From NCBI RefSeq assembly GCF_002846395.1, contig NZ_PJMU01000003.1:248001-312000 (forward strand): a stretch of DNA of 64,000 nt. The letters are read 5' to 3'. Positions within the stretch are counted from its first letter, which is position 1, and each line of letters opens with the position of its first letter. Shown here piece by piece: positions 56,152-64,000 of the stretch. Both the position numbers and the translations under genes were made by a program. Below the pieces are notes generated by a model. The model was not told where the DNA came from and searched no databases. It saw nothing but the letters and a program-made list of their open reading frames with translations. The DNA comes from Pontibacter ramchanderi (GTDB lineage: Bacteria; Bacteroidota; Bacteroidia; Cytophagales; Hymenobacteraceae).

Positions 56152-57399
56152 TCATACCGTGTCTGGGTTCTCCAGCATTCGCTTATACCTGATCTCGTTG
56201 CTGATGTCGTAGCCAAAAGCCAGTATACCCACCACCTGTTCGGCCTCGAAGATGGGCTGGTAAGAGAAATTGAAAAACCGTTCCTCTGGCTCGCCTGTGC
56301 CCGCCTTGGGGAGCACAATGGGGACTCCCTGCGCCACAAAGGTCTTACCCGTGCGGTATACCTCGTCGAGCAGCTCGACAAAGCCCTGGGCCTTTATCTC
56401 TGGCAGCGCTTCGCCCAGAGGCAGGCCTATCAGGTTGCGGTCTGGGTAAATCTGCTGGTATTGGTCGTTGAGCAGCTCAAACCTGTGCTCAGGTCCTTTT
56501 AGGATCACGAACATGGCTGGCGCCTCCATGATGAGCCGCTGCAAGGTCTTGCGCTCCGATTCGGCAATGTCGTAGGCATGCTGCACCTGGTCTGCCAAAA
56601 GCGCCATCTCCTCGTTGGAGGTGAGCAGTTCCTGCACCAGTTGCCGCGTGTCGTGTATGTCCGTAGAACTGCCTACCCACATGGTCGTTTTGCCCTCGGC
56701 GTCTTTCATGGGTATAGAGCGGCTCAGGTGCCAGCGGTATACCCCTTTTTTGTCGCGCAAGCGCAGCTCTACCTGCATCTCCTGCCCCGTCTCAATGGCA
56801 GTCTTCCACTTATCCAGGGCGGTTGGCAGATCCTCAGGGTGTACAACCAGCTCCCAACTGGGCTGCAGGAGTTTTTCCATGGGCACGCCCGTGTAGGTTT
56901 CCCACCGTTTGTTGAAGTACGTGGGCTTGCCATTGGGATCCAGGGTATAGATAAGCTGCGGCATGACCTCCGCCATAAACGTAAACTTCTCCTCGCTCTG
57001 CGACAAAGCCTCCTGGGTTATTTCGCGCTCTGTCACATCCAGGGGTTGCTGCAGAATGTATTCCACATTTCCAGCGTCATCCAGAACAGGCGTTTGGTTG
57101 ATTTCCCAATAGCGCATTTCGTAGTTCTCCGCTGACAACTTAATGTCATAGCGTGTCACGCTTAGTCGCACAGGCTGCTTGGTGGCCATCACCCGGTCCA
57201 GGCCTTTTTTAACAGGATTGTCTTCGTAGGCATGTTCTTTATCGGGAAATACCTCCAACAGAAAGTGCTTCCCGATCACTTGCTCTCTTGTGCGTAGGCT
57301 GGTTTTTAGAAAACTATCGGTGGCCGCCACCACTTTATAGGCTGGCGAGAGCACCACAATAGGTTCAGGTATTTTATCGAAGAGTTTGTTGAAATCCAT
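56152..57399 (-). CDS. Orphan triple-PAS sensor protein without output domain
   Basis: 415 residues: PAS1 about 10-125, PAS2 about 140-260 (canonical PQLIYTLDPNGKPTYFNKRWETYTGV to VGSSTDIHD), a coiled-coil linker (about 262-290) and PAS3 about 290-405 (EAPAMFVILKGPEHRFELLN to ILAFGYDISNE). The protein ends where a histidine-kinase DHp helix normally begins (YKRMLENPDTV). There is no kinase, GGDEF or HTH domain. It could be a sensory subunit or a kinase that lost its catalytic half. It is followed by the CZB-like gene. Confidence 0.85.
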   Translation of the reverse strand: MDFNKLFDKIPEPIVVLSPAYKVVAATDSFLKTSLRTREQVIGKHFLLEVFPDKEHAYEDNPVKKGLDRVMATKQPVRLSVTRYDIKLSAENYEMRYWEINQTPVLDDAGNVEYILQQPLDVTEREITQEALSQSEEKFTFMAEVMPQLIYTLDPNGKPTYFNKRWETYTGVPMEKLLQPSWELVVHPEDLPTALDKWKTAIETGQEMQVELRLRDKKGVYRWHLSRSIPMKDAEGKTTMWVGSSTDIHDTRQLVQELLTSNEEMALLADQVQHAYDIAESERKTLQRLIMEAPAMFVILKGPEHRFELLNDQYQQIYPDRNLIGLPLGEALPEIKAQGFVELLDEVYRTGKTFVAQGVPIVLPKAGTGEPEERFFNFSYQPIFEAEQVVGILAFGYDISNEIRYKRMLENPDTV

Positions 57400-57613
57400 A
57401 GAGCTACTCTAAAGCGTAAGAAGCGAAAATGAAAGGTAGGAAATCTCAGGCAAAATGTGACTGTATCCATTCCCTGCATGAAGCTTAGGGCTGCAAAATC
57501 CCACCTTATACGGATGCTGTACCCGATGATTATACAGGATTATGCCCATGATACTGGCGATATGCACCTCAGGTTCGTATTTTGCAAGAAATACACGCTC
57601 ACTAGTAGATTGC

Positions 57614-58198
57614 ATGAATACATCATTCTCAGAAATAAGCCAAACCATAAAGCTGCGCAGAACCACCAAACCCGGCAAGATGAACGGGCAGCGCATACCT
57701 GACGCCCATATCCGCGAGTTGCTAGCCCTGGCCGATTGGGCGCCCACGCACGGCCACACAGAGCCGTGGCGCTTCCAGGTATACGCTGGTGACAAGGTGG
57801 CTACTTTTTGTGAGGCACACGCCGAACTCTATCGCCAACACACAAGCCCAGACAAGTACCTGCAGGAGAAATACGAAAAGCTTTACCACATGGGCGATAA
57901 GGCCTCGCATGTGCTGGTGGCGTATATGCAACGGGGTAACCTACCAAAGATTCCTGTACTGGAAGAAATCGCGGCGACCTCCTGCGCCATCCAAAACATA
58001 CTGCTTGGTGCCACGGCCTTAGGTATAGCCAGTTACTGGGGTTCGGGTGGCATGGCCTATCACCCCGCCATGAAAGAGCTGCTCCACCTGCGCGAAGAGG
58101 ACATTGTACTCGGCATCCTATACCTGGGCTATAGCGACGAATCGTTTACAGGAGGCAAGCGCGTGGTACCGCTCGAAGAAAAAATGAAGTGGATGTAA
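57614..58198 (+). CDS. Nitroreductase family protein
   Basis: 194 residues from ATG 57614; the upstream in-frame ATG at 57542 adds 24 unrelated residues. FMN-binding motifs: LRRTTKPGKM (phosphate Arg), ADWAPTHGHTEPWRFQVYAG, and GIASYWGSGG towards the C-terminus. Close to the YdjA/bacteroid nitroreductase group that reduces nitro compounds or quinones with NAD(P)H. A TATTTTG word at 57578 may be the -7 box. Confidence 0.9.
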   Translation: MNTSFSEISQTIKLRRTTKPGKMNGQRIPDAHIRELLALADWAPTHGHTEPWRFQVYAGDKVATFCEAHAELYRQHTSPDKYLQEKYEKLYHMGDKASHVLVAYMQRGNLPKIPVLEEIAATSCAIQNILLGATALGIASYWGSGGMAYHPAMKELLHLREEDIVLGILYLGYSDESFTGGKRVVPLEEKMKWM

Positions 58199-58206
58199 AA
58201 AAGAAA

Positions 58207-58233
58207 AGCCGCTGGCTCTCGGGCGCAGCGGCT
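58207..58233 (-). terminator. Terminator downstream of dnaB
   Basis: AGCCGCT (58207-58213) pairs with AGCGGCT (58227-58233); on the minus strand it is followed by TTTTCTTTTTT, about 130 bases after the dnaB stop. Confidence 0.7.
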
Positions 58234-58362
58234 CATCATCCTTTGGCTTAGGCTCTTTGTTTACTAGGGTCTTATCGGGAATTCATGCTACGTTGCAGCT
58301 AACCAGCAATTTGTTGAAATGCTTTCCCTTTATCCTTTGTCAAAAACTTCTTTTATCAAAAA

Positions 58363-59937
58363 TTAAAACGGTGGCTCCTCGTCAAACCCCGATGCCGGGA
58401 AACCTCCCCCACCGCCATTGCTTCCGTCGTTCATGCGGCTACCCAAGCGTATAGCGCCTGGCGTCTCGGTATCGAAGCTGCTGTTGGGCAGGGCATTGAA
58501 ACCACCGTCGCCCCCAAAGTCGGAGTCGAGATTGGTGAACTTGGTGTACTTGCCGATGAATTTGAGCTGCACGTTTTCCAGGGAACCGTTACGGTGCTTG
58601 GCAATGATCACTTCGCCCACACCCGCAGTCGGGTTGCCCATTTCGTCTTCGGTGATACCATAGTATTCCGGACGGTACAGGAAAAGCACCATGTCGGCGT
58701 CCTGTTCGATGGAACCGGATTCACGCAAGTCCGACAGCTGCGGACGCTTATCACCACCGCGGGTTTCCACGGCACGGCTCAGCTGCGAAAGCGCAATCAC
58801 AGGTACGTTCAGTTCTTTTGCCAGCATTTTCATGGCCCGCGAAATGGAGGCGATCTCCTGTTCACGGTTGCCACCCCCTTTGCCTTCGGCGTTACCGCTC
58901 ATCAGCTGCAGGTAGTCGATGATGATCATCTGGATGTCGTACTGCGCCTTGAGTCGGCGGCATTTGGTACGCAGTTCGCGGATTGACAGACCTGGCGTAT
59001 CGTCAATGAAGATTGGCGCCTCAGTCAGTTTCGAGATCTTGTGGTTGAGCTGTGCCCATTCGTAATCCTCGAGACTGCCCTTCTTAATTTTCTCGGAATC
59101 GAGTTCGGCCTCCGAGGAGATCAAACGATTGACGAGCTGCAGCGAGGACATCTCCAGGGAGAAGATCGCCACGCCCTTCTTGAAATCTACGGCCGCATTT
59201 CGCAGGCAGGATAGTACGAAGGCGGTCTTACCCATCGCGGGACGAGCGGCAAGAATAATCAAATCCGATTTTTGCCAGCCCGATGTCACGCGGTCCAGCG
59301 CAGTCATGCCGCTTGGCACACCCGTCAGGCCGTCGGTTTGCTTGCGTTTTTCTTCGAGTTCCTTAATGGCCTGGTGCATGAGCGAGCGCATGTCGTCGAA
59401 GTTCTTGCGAATGTTCGATTCCGACACCTCGTAAAGCTTGGCTTCGGTCTTGTCAAGGAGCTCGAAAACGTCGGTGGTGTCTTCAAAGGCGCTCGACAGC
59501 ACTTCGGAGGAGATCGAGATCAGGTCGCGCTTGATCGAGTTCTCTGTGATGATACGGGCGTGGTACTCGATGTTGGCCGCCGAGTTCACGCGGGTGGTCA
59601 GCTGGGTTACGTAATAAGCCCCGCCTGCCAGCTCCAGTTCGCCGCTCTCGCGCAGTTCGTGCGTCACGGTCAGAATATCGATCGGCTCCGACTTGTCGAA
59701 TAAGGCCAGGATCGCTTTAAAAATGCGTTGGTGCGCCTCTTTGTAAAAAGAAGTCGGACGCAAAATGTCGATTACTGTAGTAAGCGCATCTTTTTCCAAC
59801 ATCAGAGCGCCTAGCACGGCCTCCTCCAAATCTAGTGCCTGCGGCGGTTTTTTACCCAACTCTGCCACGGCAGGGGCTTTTTTGGCCCAGTTGCCGCGGT
59901 TACCCGTTGGCCGCACGTTCATTTTCATCTCCTCCAT
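58363..59937 (-). CDS. dnaB: Replicative DNA helicase DnaB
   Basis: 524 residues. N-terminal helical domain (DLEEAVLGALMLEKDAL), linker, and RecA-like domain with Walker A RPAMGKTA (232-239), Walker B MIIIDYLQLM and AKHRNGSLENVQL. No intein. The C-terminus is a Gly-rich tail ending SNGGGGGFPASGFDEEPPF, whose acidic-aromatic end resembles an SSB tail. An alternative start is Met4 or Met6. It is divergent from mpl, 133 bases apart. Confidence 0.96.
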   Translation of the reverse strand: MEEMKMNVRPTGNRGNWAKKAPAVAELGKKPPQALDLEEAVLGALMLEKDALTTVIDILRPTSFYKEAHQRIFKAILALFDKSEPIDILTVTHELRESGELELAGGAYYVTQLTTRVNSAANIEYHARIITENSIKRDLISISSEVLSSAFEDTTDVFELLDKTEAKLYEVSESNIRKNFDDMRSLMHQAIKELEEKRKQTDGLTGVPSGMTALDRVTSGWQKSDLIILAARPAMGKTAFVLSCLRNAAVDFKKGVAIFSLEMSSLQLVNRLISSEAELDSEKIKKGSLEDYEWAQLNHKISKLTEAPIFIDDTPGLSIRELRTKCRRLKAQYDIQMIIIDYLQLMSGNAEGKGGGNREQEIASISRAMKMLAKELNVPVIALSQLSRAVETRGGDKRPQLSDLRESGSIEQDADMVLFLYRPEYYGITEDEMGNPTAGVGEVIIAKHRNGSLENVQLKFIGKYTKFTNLDSDFGGDGGFNALPNSSFDTETPGAIRLGSRMNDGSNGGGGGFPASGFDEEPPF

Positions 59938-60034
59938 ACCACAAATTTAAAAAGTAAGCCGCCTAAGTAATCCACAAAATACGGAAGATATCCACATATT
60001 AGCGTATAGCTATTTACATTTACAAGAGGAATTC

Positions 60035-60042
60035 TAATTTTG
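60035..60042 (+). promoter_or_regulatory. mpl: mpl promoter -7 box TAATTTTG
   Basis: Exact TAnnTTTG match 28 bases before the ATG, with TTTA at 60013-60016 as a -33-like element (18-base spacer). Confidence 0.6.
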
Positions 60043-60070
60043 TCGGTTCGCTAAACGGATAGCACGGATT

Positions 60071-61450
60071 ATGGAGAGAACGGATTTTAAACACATACAC
60101 CTGATCGCCACGGGCGGCAGCATCATGCATAACCTGGCCCTGGCCCTGCACGATAAAGGGATACAGGTAACAGGTTCGGACGACGAAATTTACGAGCCAG
60201 CCAAAAGCCGCCTGGCCGCCGCAGGCATTCTGCCCGCCCAGGAAGGCTGGTTCCCCGAAAAACTTGATAGTAAACCAGATGCTGTGATTCTGGGCATGCA
60301 CGCGCGCGCTGATAACCCCGAGTTGCTACGTGCCCAGGAACTCGGTATACCTGTCTACTCCTTCCCCGATTTCATTTACGAGCTGAGCAAAAACAAACAG
60401 CGCATCGTGATTGGTGGTAGCCACGGCAAGACGTCCATTACCTCCATCATCATGCACGTGCTGCAGCACTGCGGCCGCCTGTTCGACTATGCCGTAGGCG
60501 CGCAACTGCAGGGCTTCGACCGCATGGTGAAGCTCACAGAGGAGGCCCCGATCATCATCATCGAAGGCGACGAGTACCTCTCCGACCCGATCAAGCGTGT
60601 TCCGAAGTTTCACCTGTACCATCACCACATCGGCGTGATCAGCGGCATCAGCTGGGACCATATCAATGTGTTCCCGACGCAGGAAAACTACCGCGACCAG
60701 TTCCGCATTTTCGCGGAGATGACCCCGAAGGCGGGCACCCTTATTTACAACCAGGACGATGAGCAGGTACAGCTGGTGGCCGTGCCACGCAACCCCGCCG
60801 ACATTGCCTACATTGGCTATACCGTGCATCCGCACAGCATCGTCAACGGCAAAACCATTCTGCATACCAAAAAAGAAGGGGATGTGGAGATCCCGCTCTT
60901 CGGGGAGCACAACTTGCGCAACATCAGTGCCGCCAAAGAAGTTTGCAAGAAAATCGGTATCAAGGCCCACGATTTCTACGAGGCGCTCAAAACTTTTAAA
61001 GGAGCCGCTAAGCGATTGGAAAAGCTCGGTGAGAATAGCAGCACGGTGATCTTCCGAGACTTTGCCCATGCGCCCTCCAAGGTGAAAGCCACTACCGAGG
61101 CCATGAAAACGCAGTACCCACAGCGCAAGCTCGTAGCCTGTGTGGAGCTCCATACCTTCAGCAGTCTGAACAAAAATTTCCTCCCGCAGTATGCCGGCGC
61201 GCTCAATAAAGCCGACACGCCCATTGTGTTCTTCAGCCCGAAAACGGTGGAGCACAAGCGCATGGAAATGCTTTCGGAGGACGATTTACGTAGCGCTTTT
61301 GGTAACCCGAACCTACAGATTTTCACCGACTCAACCGCACTGCTCGAGCATCTGAAAGGGATGGACTGGCAAAACGCCAACCTGCTACTGATGAGCTCAG
61401 GCACTTATCAAAACCTTGACCTGGAGGCGCTCAAGAAAGCGGTTCTGTAA
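60071..61450 (+). CDS. mpl: UDP-MurNAc:tripeptide ligase (peptidoglycan recycling)
   Basis: 459 residues, Mur ligase family. Opening KHIHLIATGGSIMHNLALAL, P-loop VIGGSHGKTS (113-122), IIIEGDEY, and FRDFAHAPSKVKAT typical of Mpl rather than MurC. It attaches recycled L-Ala-D-Glu-mDAP to UDP-MurNAc in the cytoplasm. The exonuclease gene starts 13 bases downstream, so they form one operon. Confidence 0.92.
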   Translation: MERTDFKHIHLIATGGSIMHNLALALHDKGIQVTGSDDEIYEPAKSRLAAAGILPAQEGWFPEKLDSKPDAVILGMHARADNPELLRAQELGIPVYSFPDFIYELSKNKQRIVIGGSHGKTSITSIIMHVLQHCGRLFDYAVGAQLQGFDRMVKLTEEAPIIIIEGDEYLSDPIKRVPKFHLYHHHIGVISGISWDHINVFPTQENYRDQFRIFAEMTPKAGTLIYNQDDEQVQLVAVPRNPADIAYIGYTVHPHSIVNGKTILHTKKEGDVEIPLFGEHNLRNISAAKEVCKKIGIKAHDFYEALKTFKGAAKRLEKLGENSSTVIFRDFAHAPSKVKATTEAMKTQYPQRKLVACVELHTFSSLNKNFLPQYAGALNKADTPIVFFSPKTVEHKRMEMLSEDDLRSAFGNPNLQIFTDSTALLEHLKGMDWQNANLLLMSSGTYQNLDLEALKKAVL

Positions 61451-61463
61451 CCCCTATACCTTT

Positions 61464-62276
61464 ATGCAACTGAACCTGAAGCGCCCCATCGTATTTTTCG
61501 ACCTCGAAACCACCGGCACCGACATCTGCAAAGACCGCATTGTGGAGATCAGCGCCCTGAAGGTGATGCCCAACGGCGAGGAGATTCTCAAGACCCGTCG
61601 CATCAACCCGACCGTGCCGATCCCGCTGGAATCGAGTTTGATCCACAAGATTTACGATGAGGACGTGAAGGACTGCCCTACCTTTCAGCAAGTGGCCCGT
61701 AACCTGCACCAGTTCCTGGAGGGCTGCGACCTGGGTGGCTATAACCTCGTGCGTTTCGATATCCCTTTGCTGGCCGAGGAGTTTCTGCGTGCAGGTATAG
61801 ACTTCGACATTGACAACCGCCACGTGGTGGACGCCTGCCGAATCTTCCACATGATGGAGAAACGCACGCTGTCGGCCGCCTACAAATACTACTGCAACAA
61901 AACGCTCGAGAACGCCCACAGCGCCGAAGCTGACACCGTAGCTACCTACCATATCCTGAAAGCCCAGCTGGAGCGCTACGAAAACACCGTGGTGGAAGTG
62001 GCCGAGGGGATCGAAGAAACGCCTATCCAAAACGACATGGCCCTACTGCACAAGTTCACGTTCGAGAAGTCAGCCGACCTGGCAGGCCGCATCGTGTATA
62101 ACAACGCGGGCCAGGAGGTGTTTAACTTCGGAAAGCACAAGAACGTTCCTGTGGAGGACGTGCTCAGCAAAGAACCCAGCTACTACGACTGGATGATGAA
62201 AGGTGACTTCCCGCTATACACCAAGAAGATATTAACTCGTATTAGATTGAGGAATATGCAGAGTAGTGTATCCTAA
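61464..62276 (+). CDS. DnaQ-type 3'-5' exonuclease with C-terminal DUF3820-like motif
   Basis: 270 residues from ATG 61464. DEDDh exonuclease: FFDLETTG (D13, E15), GYNLVRFDIPLL (second Asp) and AHSAEADTVAT (His and last Asp). After it comes FNFGKHKNVPVEDVLSKEPSYYDWMMKGDFP, the GKHKG/W pattern of DUF3820, often fused to such nucleases. Likely a proofreading or repair exonuclease acting on DNA or RNA ends. Same operon as mpl. A 20-bp terminator follows. Confidence 0.92.
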   Translation: MQLNLKRPIVFFDLETTGTDICKDRIVEISALKVMPNGEEILKTRRINPTVPIPLESSLIHKIYDEDVKDCPTFQQVARNLHQFLEGCDLGGYNLVRFDIPLLAEEFLRAGIDFDIDNRHVVDACRIFHMMEKRTLSAAYKYYCNKTLENAHSAEADTVATYHILKAQLERYENTVVEVAEGIEETPIQNDMALLHKFTFEKSADLAGRIVYNNAGQEVFNFGKHKNVPVEDVLSKEPSYYDWMMKGDFPLYTKKILTRIRLRNMQSSVS

Positions 62277-62311
62277 ATTTCTGAAGAGAGAATTTCAGGT
62301 ATAGCATAGCA

Positions 62312-62357
62312 AAAAAGAGAGCGGGCTGCCAGATAACTGGCAGCCCGCTCTCTTTTT
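62312..62357. terminator. Bidirectional terminator, 20-bp stem
   Basis: Left arm 62312-62331 (starting AAAAAGAGAGCGGG) and right arm 62338-62357 pair perfectly over 20 bp with loop GATAAC, A-rich and T-rich ends. Confidence 0.94.
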
Positions 62358-62369
62358 GTATACCTTAGA

Positions 62370-62978
62370 CTAATTCTGTCCCGAGTTTTTAAATCTAACA
62401 CCCTGCAGCAGGCTATTACCTTCCTGCACTTTGTGGCGGCAGTCGTAACCGGCAGCCCGGATCGAGCACTGGCAACCCGTGATGCGGTTGTCCTCAAAAG
62501 TGAAGTAACAGAAGTCGCAGCCGGCTGTGGCTTCACAAATGTGCTTCACCGACTTGCTGCTCAGGTATAGGCTATTGTCGGATGCTATATCCAGTTCCAG
62601 GGCCATGGAGCGGAAAGAACCGTTGTATATGCCTAAGCCAACCAGGTAATAAGTGGCCGGCAGGTTTTTGTTGTCCTGCACCTTGTGGATCGTTACTTTG
62701 TTCACCACGGTACCATTACCGAATTCCTTTATAAAAGGCTGCACCAATTCCTGCTGCTGCACCACAAAATTCACCTCGTCCAGCACCACCTGCGCCAATA
62801 ATTGCCCGTCGTACTTGGGTCCGGCCTCTGCGTCCAGTGGTTCTTCTTCACTTTCCTCCGGGAAAGCTTCGCGGCGTGTACAGCCAGCGGCTACGAGTAG
62901 AATCAGCGTCAGGGCCAGCGACCAGCGCAGGCAGGTCAGCAGCAAAGGCCGACCATGGGCTAAGGGTGATGCAGTCAT
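62370..62978 (-). CDS. Lipoprotein with Cys-rich C-terminus
   Basis: 202 residues. The lipobox LLVAAGC places the lipidated Cys at 33; an acidic linker (EESEEEPLDAEAG) follows. The C-terminal third holds a cluster of Cys (CEATAGCDFCYF, GCQCSIRAAGYDC) that could form disulfides or bind a metal, in a protein predicted to face the periplasm or outer membrane. I do not recognise the family. It lies 20 bases downstream of the M48 peptidase gene on the same strand, so it is likely in the same operon. Confidence 0.72.
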   Translation of the reverse strand: MTASPLAHGRPLLLTCLRWSLALTLILLVAAGCTRREAFPEESEEEPLDAEAGPKYDGQLLAQVVLDEVNFVVQQQELVQPFIKEFGNGTVVNKVTIHKVQDNKNLPATYYLVGLGIYNGSFRSMALELDIASDNSLYLSSKSVKHICEATAGCDFCYFTFEDNRITGCQCSIRAAGYDCRHKVQEGNSLLQGVRFKNSGQN

Positions 62979-62998
62979 GTAGGTGAACGGGTTAGTGA

Positions 62999-63793
62999 TT
63001 ATTTCTTGTAGTATTTCATCGCTTCCGGCATGTAGCTCTGCAGGTTAGCACGACGTGTACCAGCGCTTGGGTGCGTGCTCAGGAACTCCGGTGGCGCCTG
63101 ACCTCCCGACTTAGCTTCCATACGCTCCCAGAAAGGAATCGCCTCCTGCGGATTGTAACCGGCCAGAGCCATAAAGATCAGCCCCAGACGATCAGCTTCA
63201 CTCTCCTGATTACGACCGTACTTCAGAAGACCCAAAGTAGAGCCGGCACCGTAGGCTGTCATGATCAATTGCTGCGCTACACCCGGCTGTGAACCTGCAA
63301 GGGCAGAAAGCGTCTGGCCGCCGAACTGCTGGGCCAGCTGCTGGCTCATGCGCTCATTGCTGTGCTTGGCTATAGCGTGTGCAATTTCGTGCCCCATTAC
63401 CACGGCAAGGCCCGTCTCGTTCTGGGCGATCGGCAGTATACCTGTATAGGTCACGGTTTTACCACCGGCCATCGCCCAGGCGTTCACTTGGTCATCCTCG
63501 ATCAGGTTGTGCTCCCACTGAAAGCCCTGCAACTGGTCTGACATGTTGTTGGCAGCCATGTACTGCTCCACAGCACGCTGAATGCGCTGCCCGGTGCGCT
63601 TCACCATGGCCGTGGCCTGCGCGTCGCGCGACAGCTTATTCTCTTTCAGAAACTGGTCGTAGGCATCGTAACTCATTTGCATCATCTGCGCGTCTGACAC
63701 GAGACTCAGCTGTCTGCGGCCAGTTATGGGCACTGTCGTACAGGCTACCATCATTACTGCCGCTATCGAAAAGGCGATTAACTTCTTGTACAT
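62999..63793 (-). CDS. M48 family metallopeptidase lipoprotein (LoiP/BepA-like)
   Basis: 264 residues. Lipobox VMMVAC (C18). Zinc motif GHEIAHAIAKH with H135, E136, H139 and third ligand E197 in ESEADRLG; the downstream FLSTHPSAGTRRANL is the conserved end of the BepA/LoiP/Oma1 family. These periplasmic proteases trim misassembled outer-membrane proteins. It is the first gene of a two-gene minus-strand operon with a Cys-rich lipoprotein, a plausible substrate or partner. Confidence 0.94.
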   Translation of the reverse strand: MYKKLIAFSIAAVMMVACTTVPITGRRQLSLVSDAQMMQMSYDAYDQFLKENKLSRDAQATAMVKRTGQRIQRAVEQYMAANNMSDQLQGFQWEHNLIEDDQVNAWAMAGGKTVTYTGILPIAQNETGLAVVMGHEIAHAIAKHSNERMSQQLAQQFGGQTLSALAGSQPGVAQQLIMTAYGAGSTLGLLKYGRNQESEADRLGLIFMALAGYNPQEAIPFWERMEAKSGGQAPPEFLSTHPSAGTRRANLQSYMPEAMKYYKK

Positions 63794-63885
63794 AGTTTTA
63801 AAATTTTAAATGACTCTTTAAAAAAGGCTTTTCAAATTTTGAACCAATTTTAAGGAGCCAGGATAGAGTGGATCGTTTAATATGA

Positions 63886-63917
63886 TAAAATTACTATACT
63901 TTAACCGATAAAACAAA
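63886..63917 (-). promoter_or_regulatory. Probable promoter of the M48 operon
   Basis: Minus strand TTTG (63917-63914), 20-base spacer, TAATTTTA (63893-63886, seven of eight matches). The rest of 63794-64000 holds no gene I can support. Confidence 0.45.
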
Positions 63918-64000
63918 GTGCAACCTGACACAAATCGGCATGCTGCCACATTGACCGGCTTTGTTGAGGTATACGAACGCTGTATTATAAAATGTTGTAC

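Overview
The window looks like a chromosomal segment of a Bacteroidota bacterium, most likely Cytophagales/Hymenobacteraceae (Pontibacter-like). The signs are: type IX secretion (T9SS) C-terminal sorting domains on three large proteins; promoters of the Bacteroidota form TTTG-N19-TAnnTTTG; almost no Shine-Dalgarno sequences; a metY-metX-hom operon behind a SAM riboswitch; and Bacteroidota-style families (PaaI-like thioesterase, TldD with a Tat-type leader, Mpl, HppD). The genus is inferred. I saw no rRNA, tRNA, IS element, prophage or CRISPR array.

Layout. 1-2.5 kb: end of an acyl-CoA thioesterase, a phnA/SRPBCC/VOC operon on the minus strand, and a PaaI-like thioesterase. 2.5-8.8 kb: tldE-tldD and a secreted S9 peptidase, all minus. 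9-15 kb: thiolase, a HEAT-like protein, a MORN-repeat secreted protein with a GNAT acetyltransferase, and a GH13 enzyme. 14.8-17.6 kb: a DEAD-box helicase and two divergent membrane proteins. 17.7-22.7 kb: biotin operon bioB-bioF-bioD-(HEAT-like)-bioA. 23.2-33.1 kb: two giant paralogous T9SS surface proteins flanking a lone ketoacyl synthase. 33.3-40.9 kb: aspartate-family amino acids (lysC-lysA; metY-metX-hom) around a small lipoprotein made of two peptidase-prodomain-like units. 41-49 kb: SDR/DUF2867 protein, purC-STAS-rnz, queuosine-precursor transporter, EamA transporter, NlpE-like protein, trpS. 49-58 kb: rhodanese, a seven-repeat T9SS protein, hppD, phosphohexomutase, a CZB-like/PAS pair, nitroreductase. 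58-64 kb: dnaB, mpl, a DnaQ-type exonuclease, and an M48 peptidase with a Cys-rich lipoprotein.

Two signals stand out. First, between the SAM riboswitch and metY on the minus strand there is a 44-codon open frame (40638-40772) with seven Cys codons in its last twelve positions, three of them directly before the stop. It looks like a polycysteine attenuator leader stacked behind a SAM riboswitch, so that sulfur assimilation would be sensed both as SAM and as charged tRNA-Cys. Second, the hexamer GGTATA/TATACC (usually within CAGGTATA/TATACCTG) occurs at about 160 places by hand count against roughly 31 expected in uniform sequence. It appears in every reading frame and on both strands, and sometimes as inverted pairs that form terminator-like hairpins. 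That is how DNA uptake sequences or HIP1-type iterated words behave.

Functional threads: the bio operon is complete from pimeloyl-ACP to biotin; lysC, hom, metX, metY and lysA cover aspartate to lysine and homocysteine; T9SS cargo, lipoproteins and periplasmic peptidases make up the cell-surface layer.
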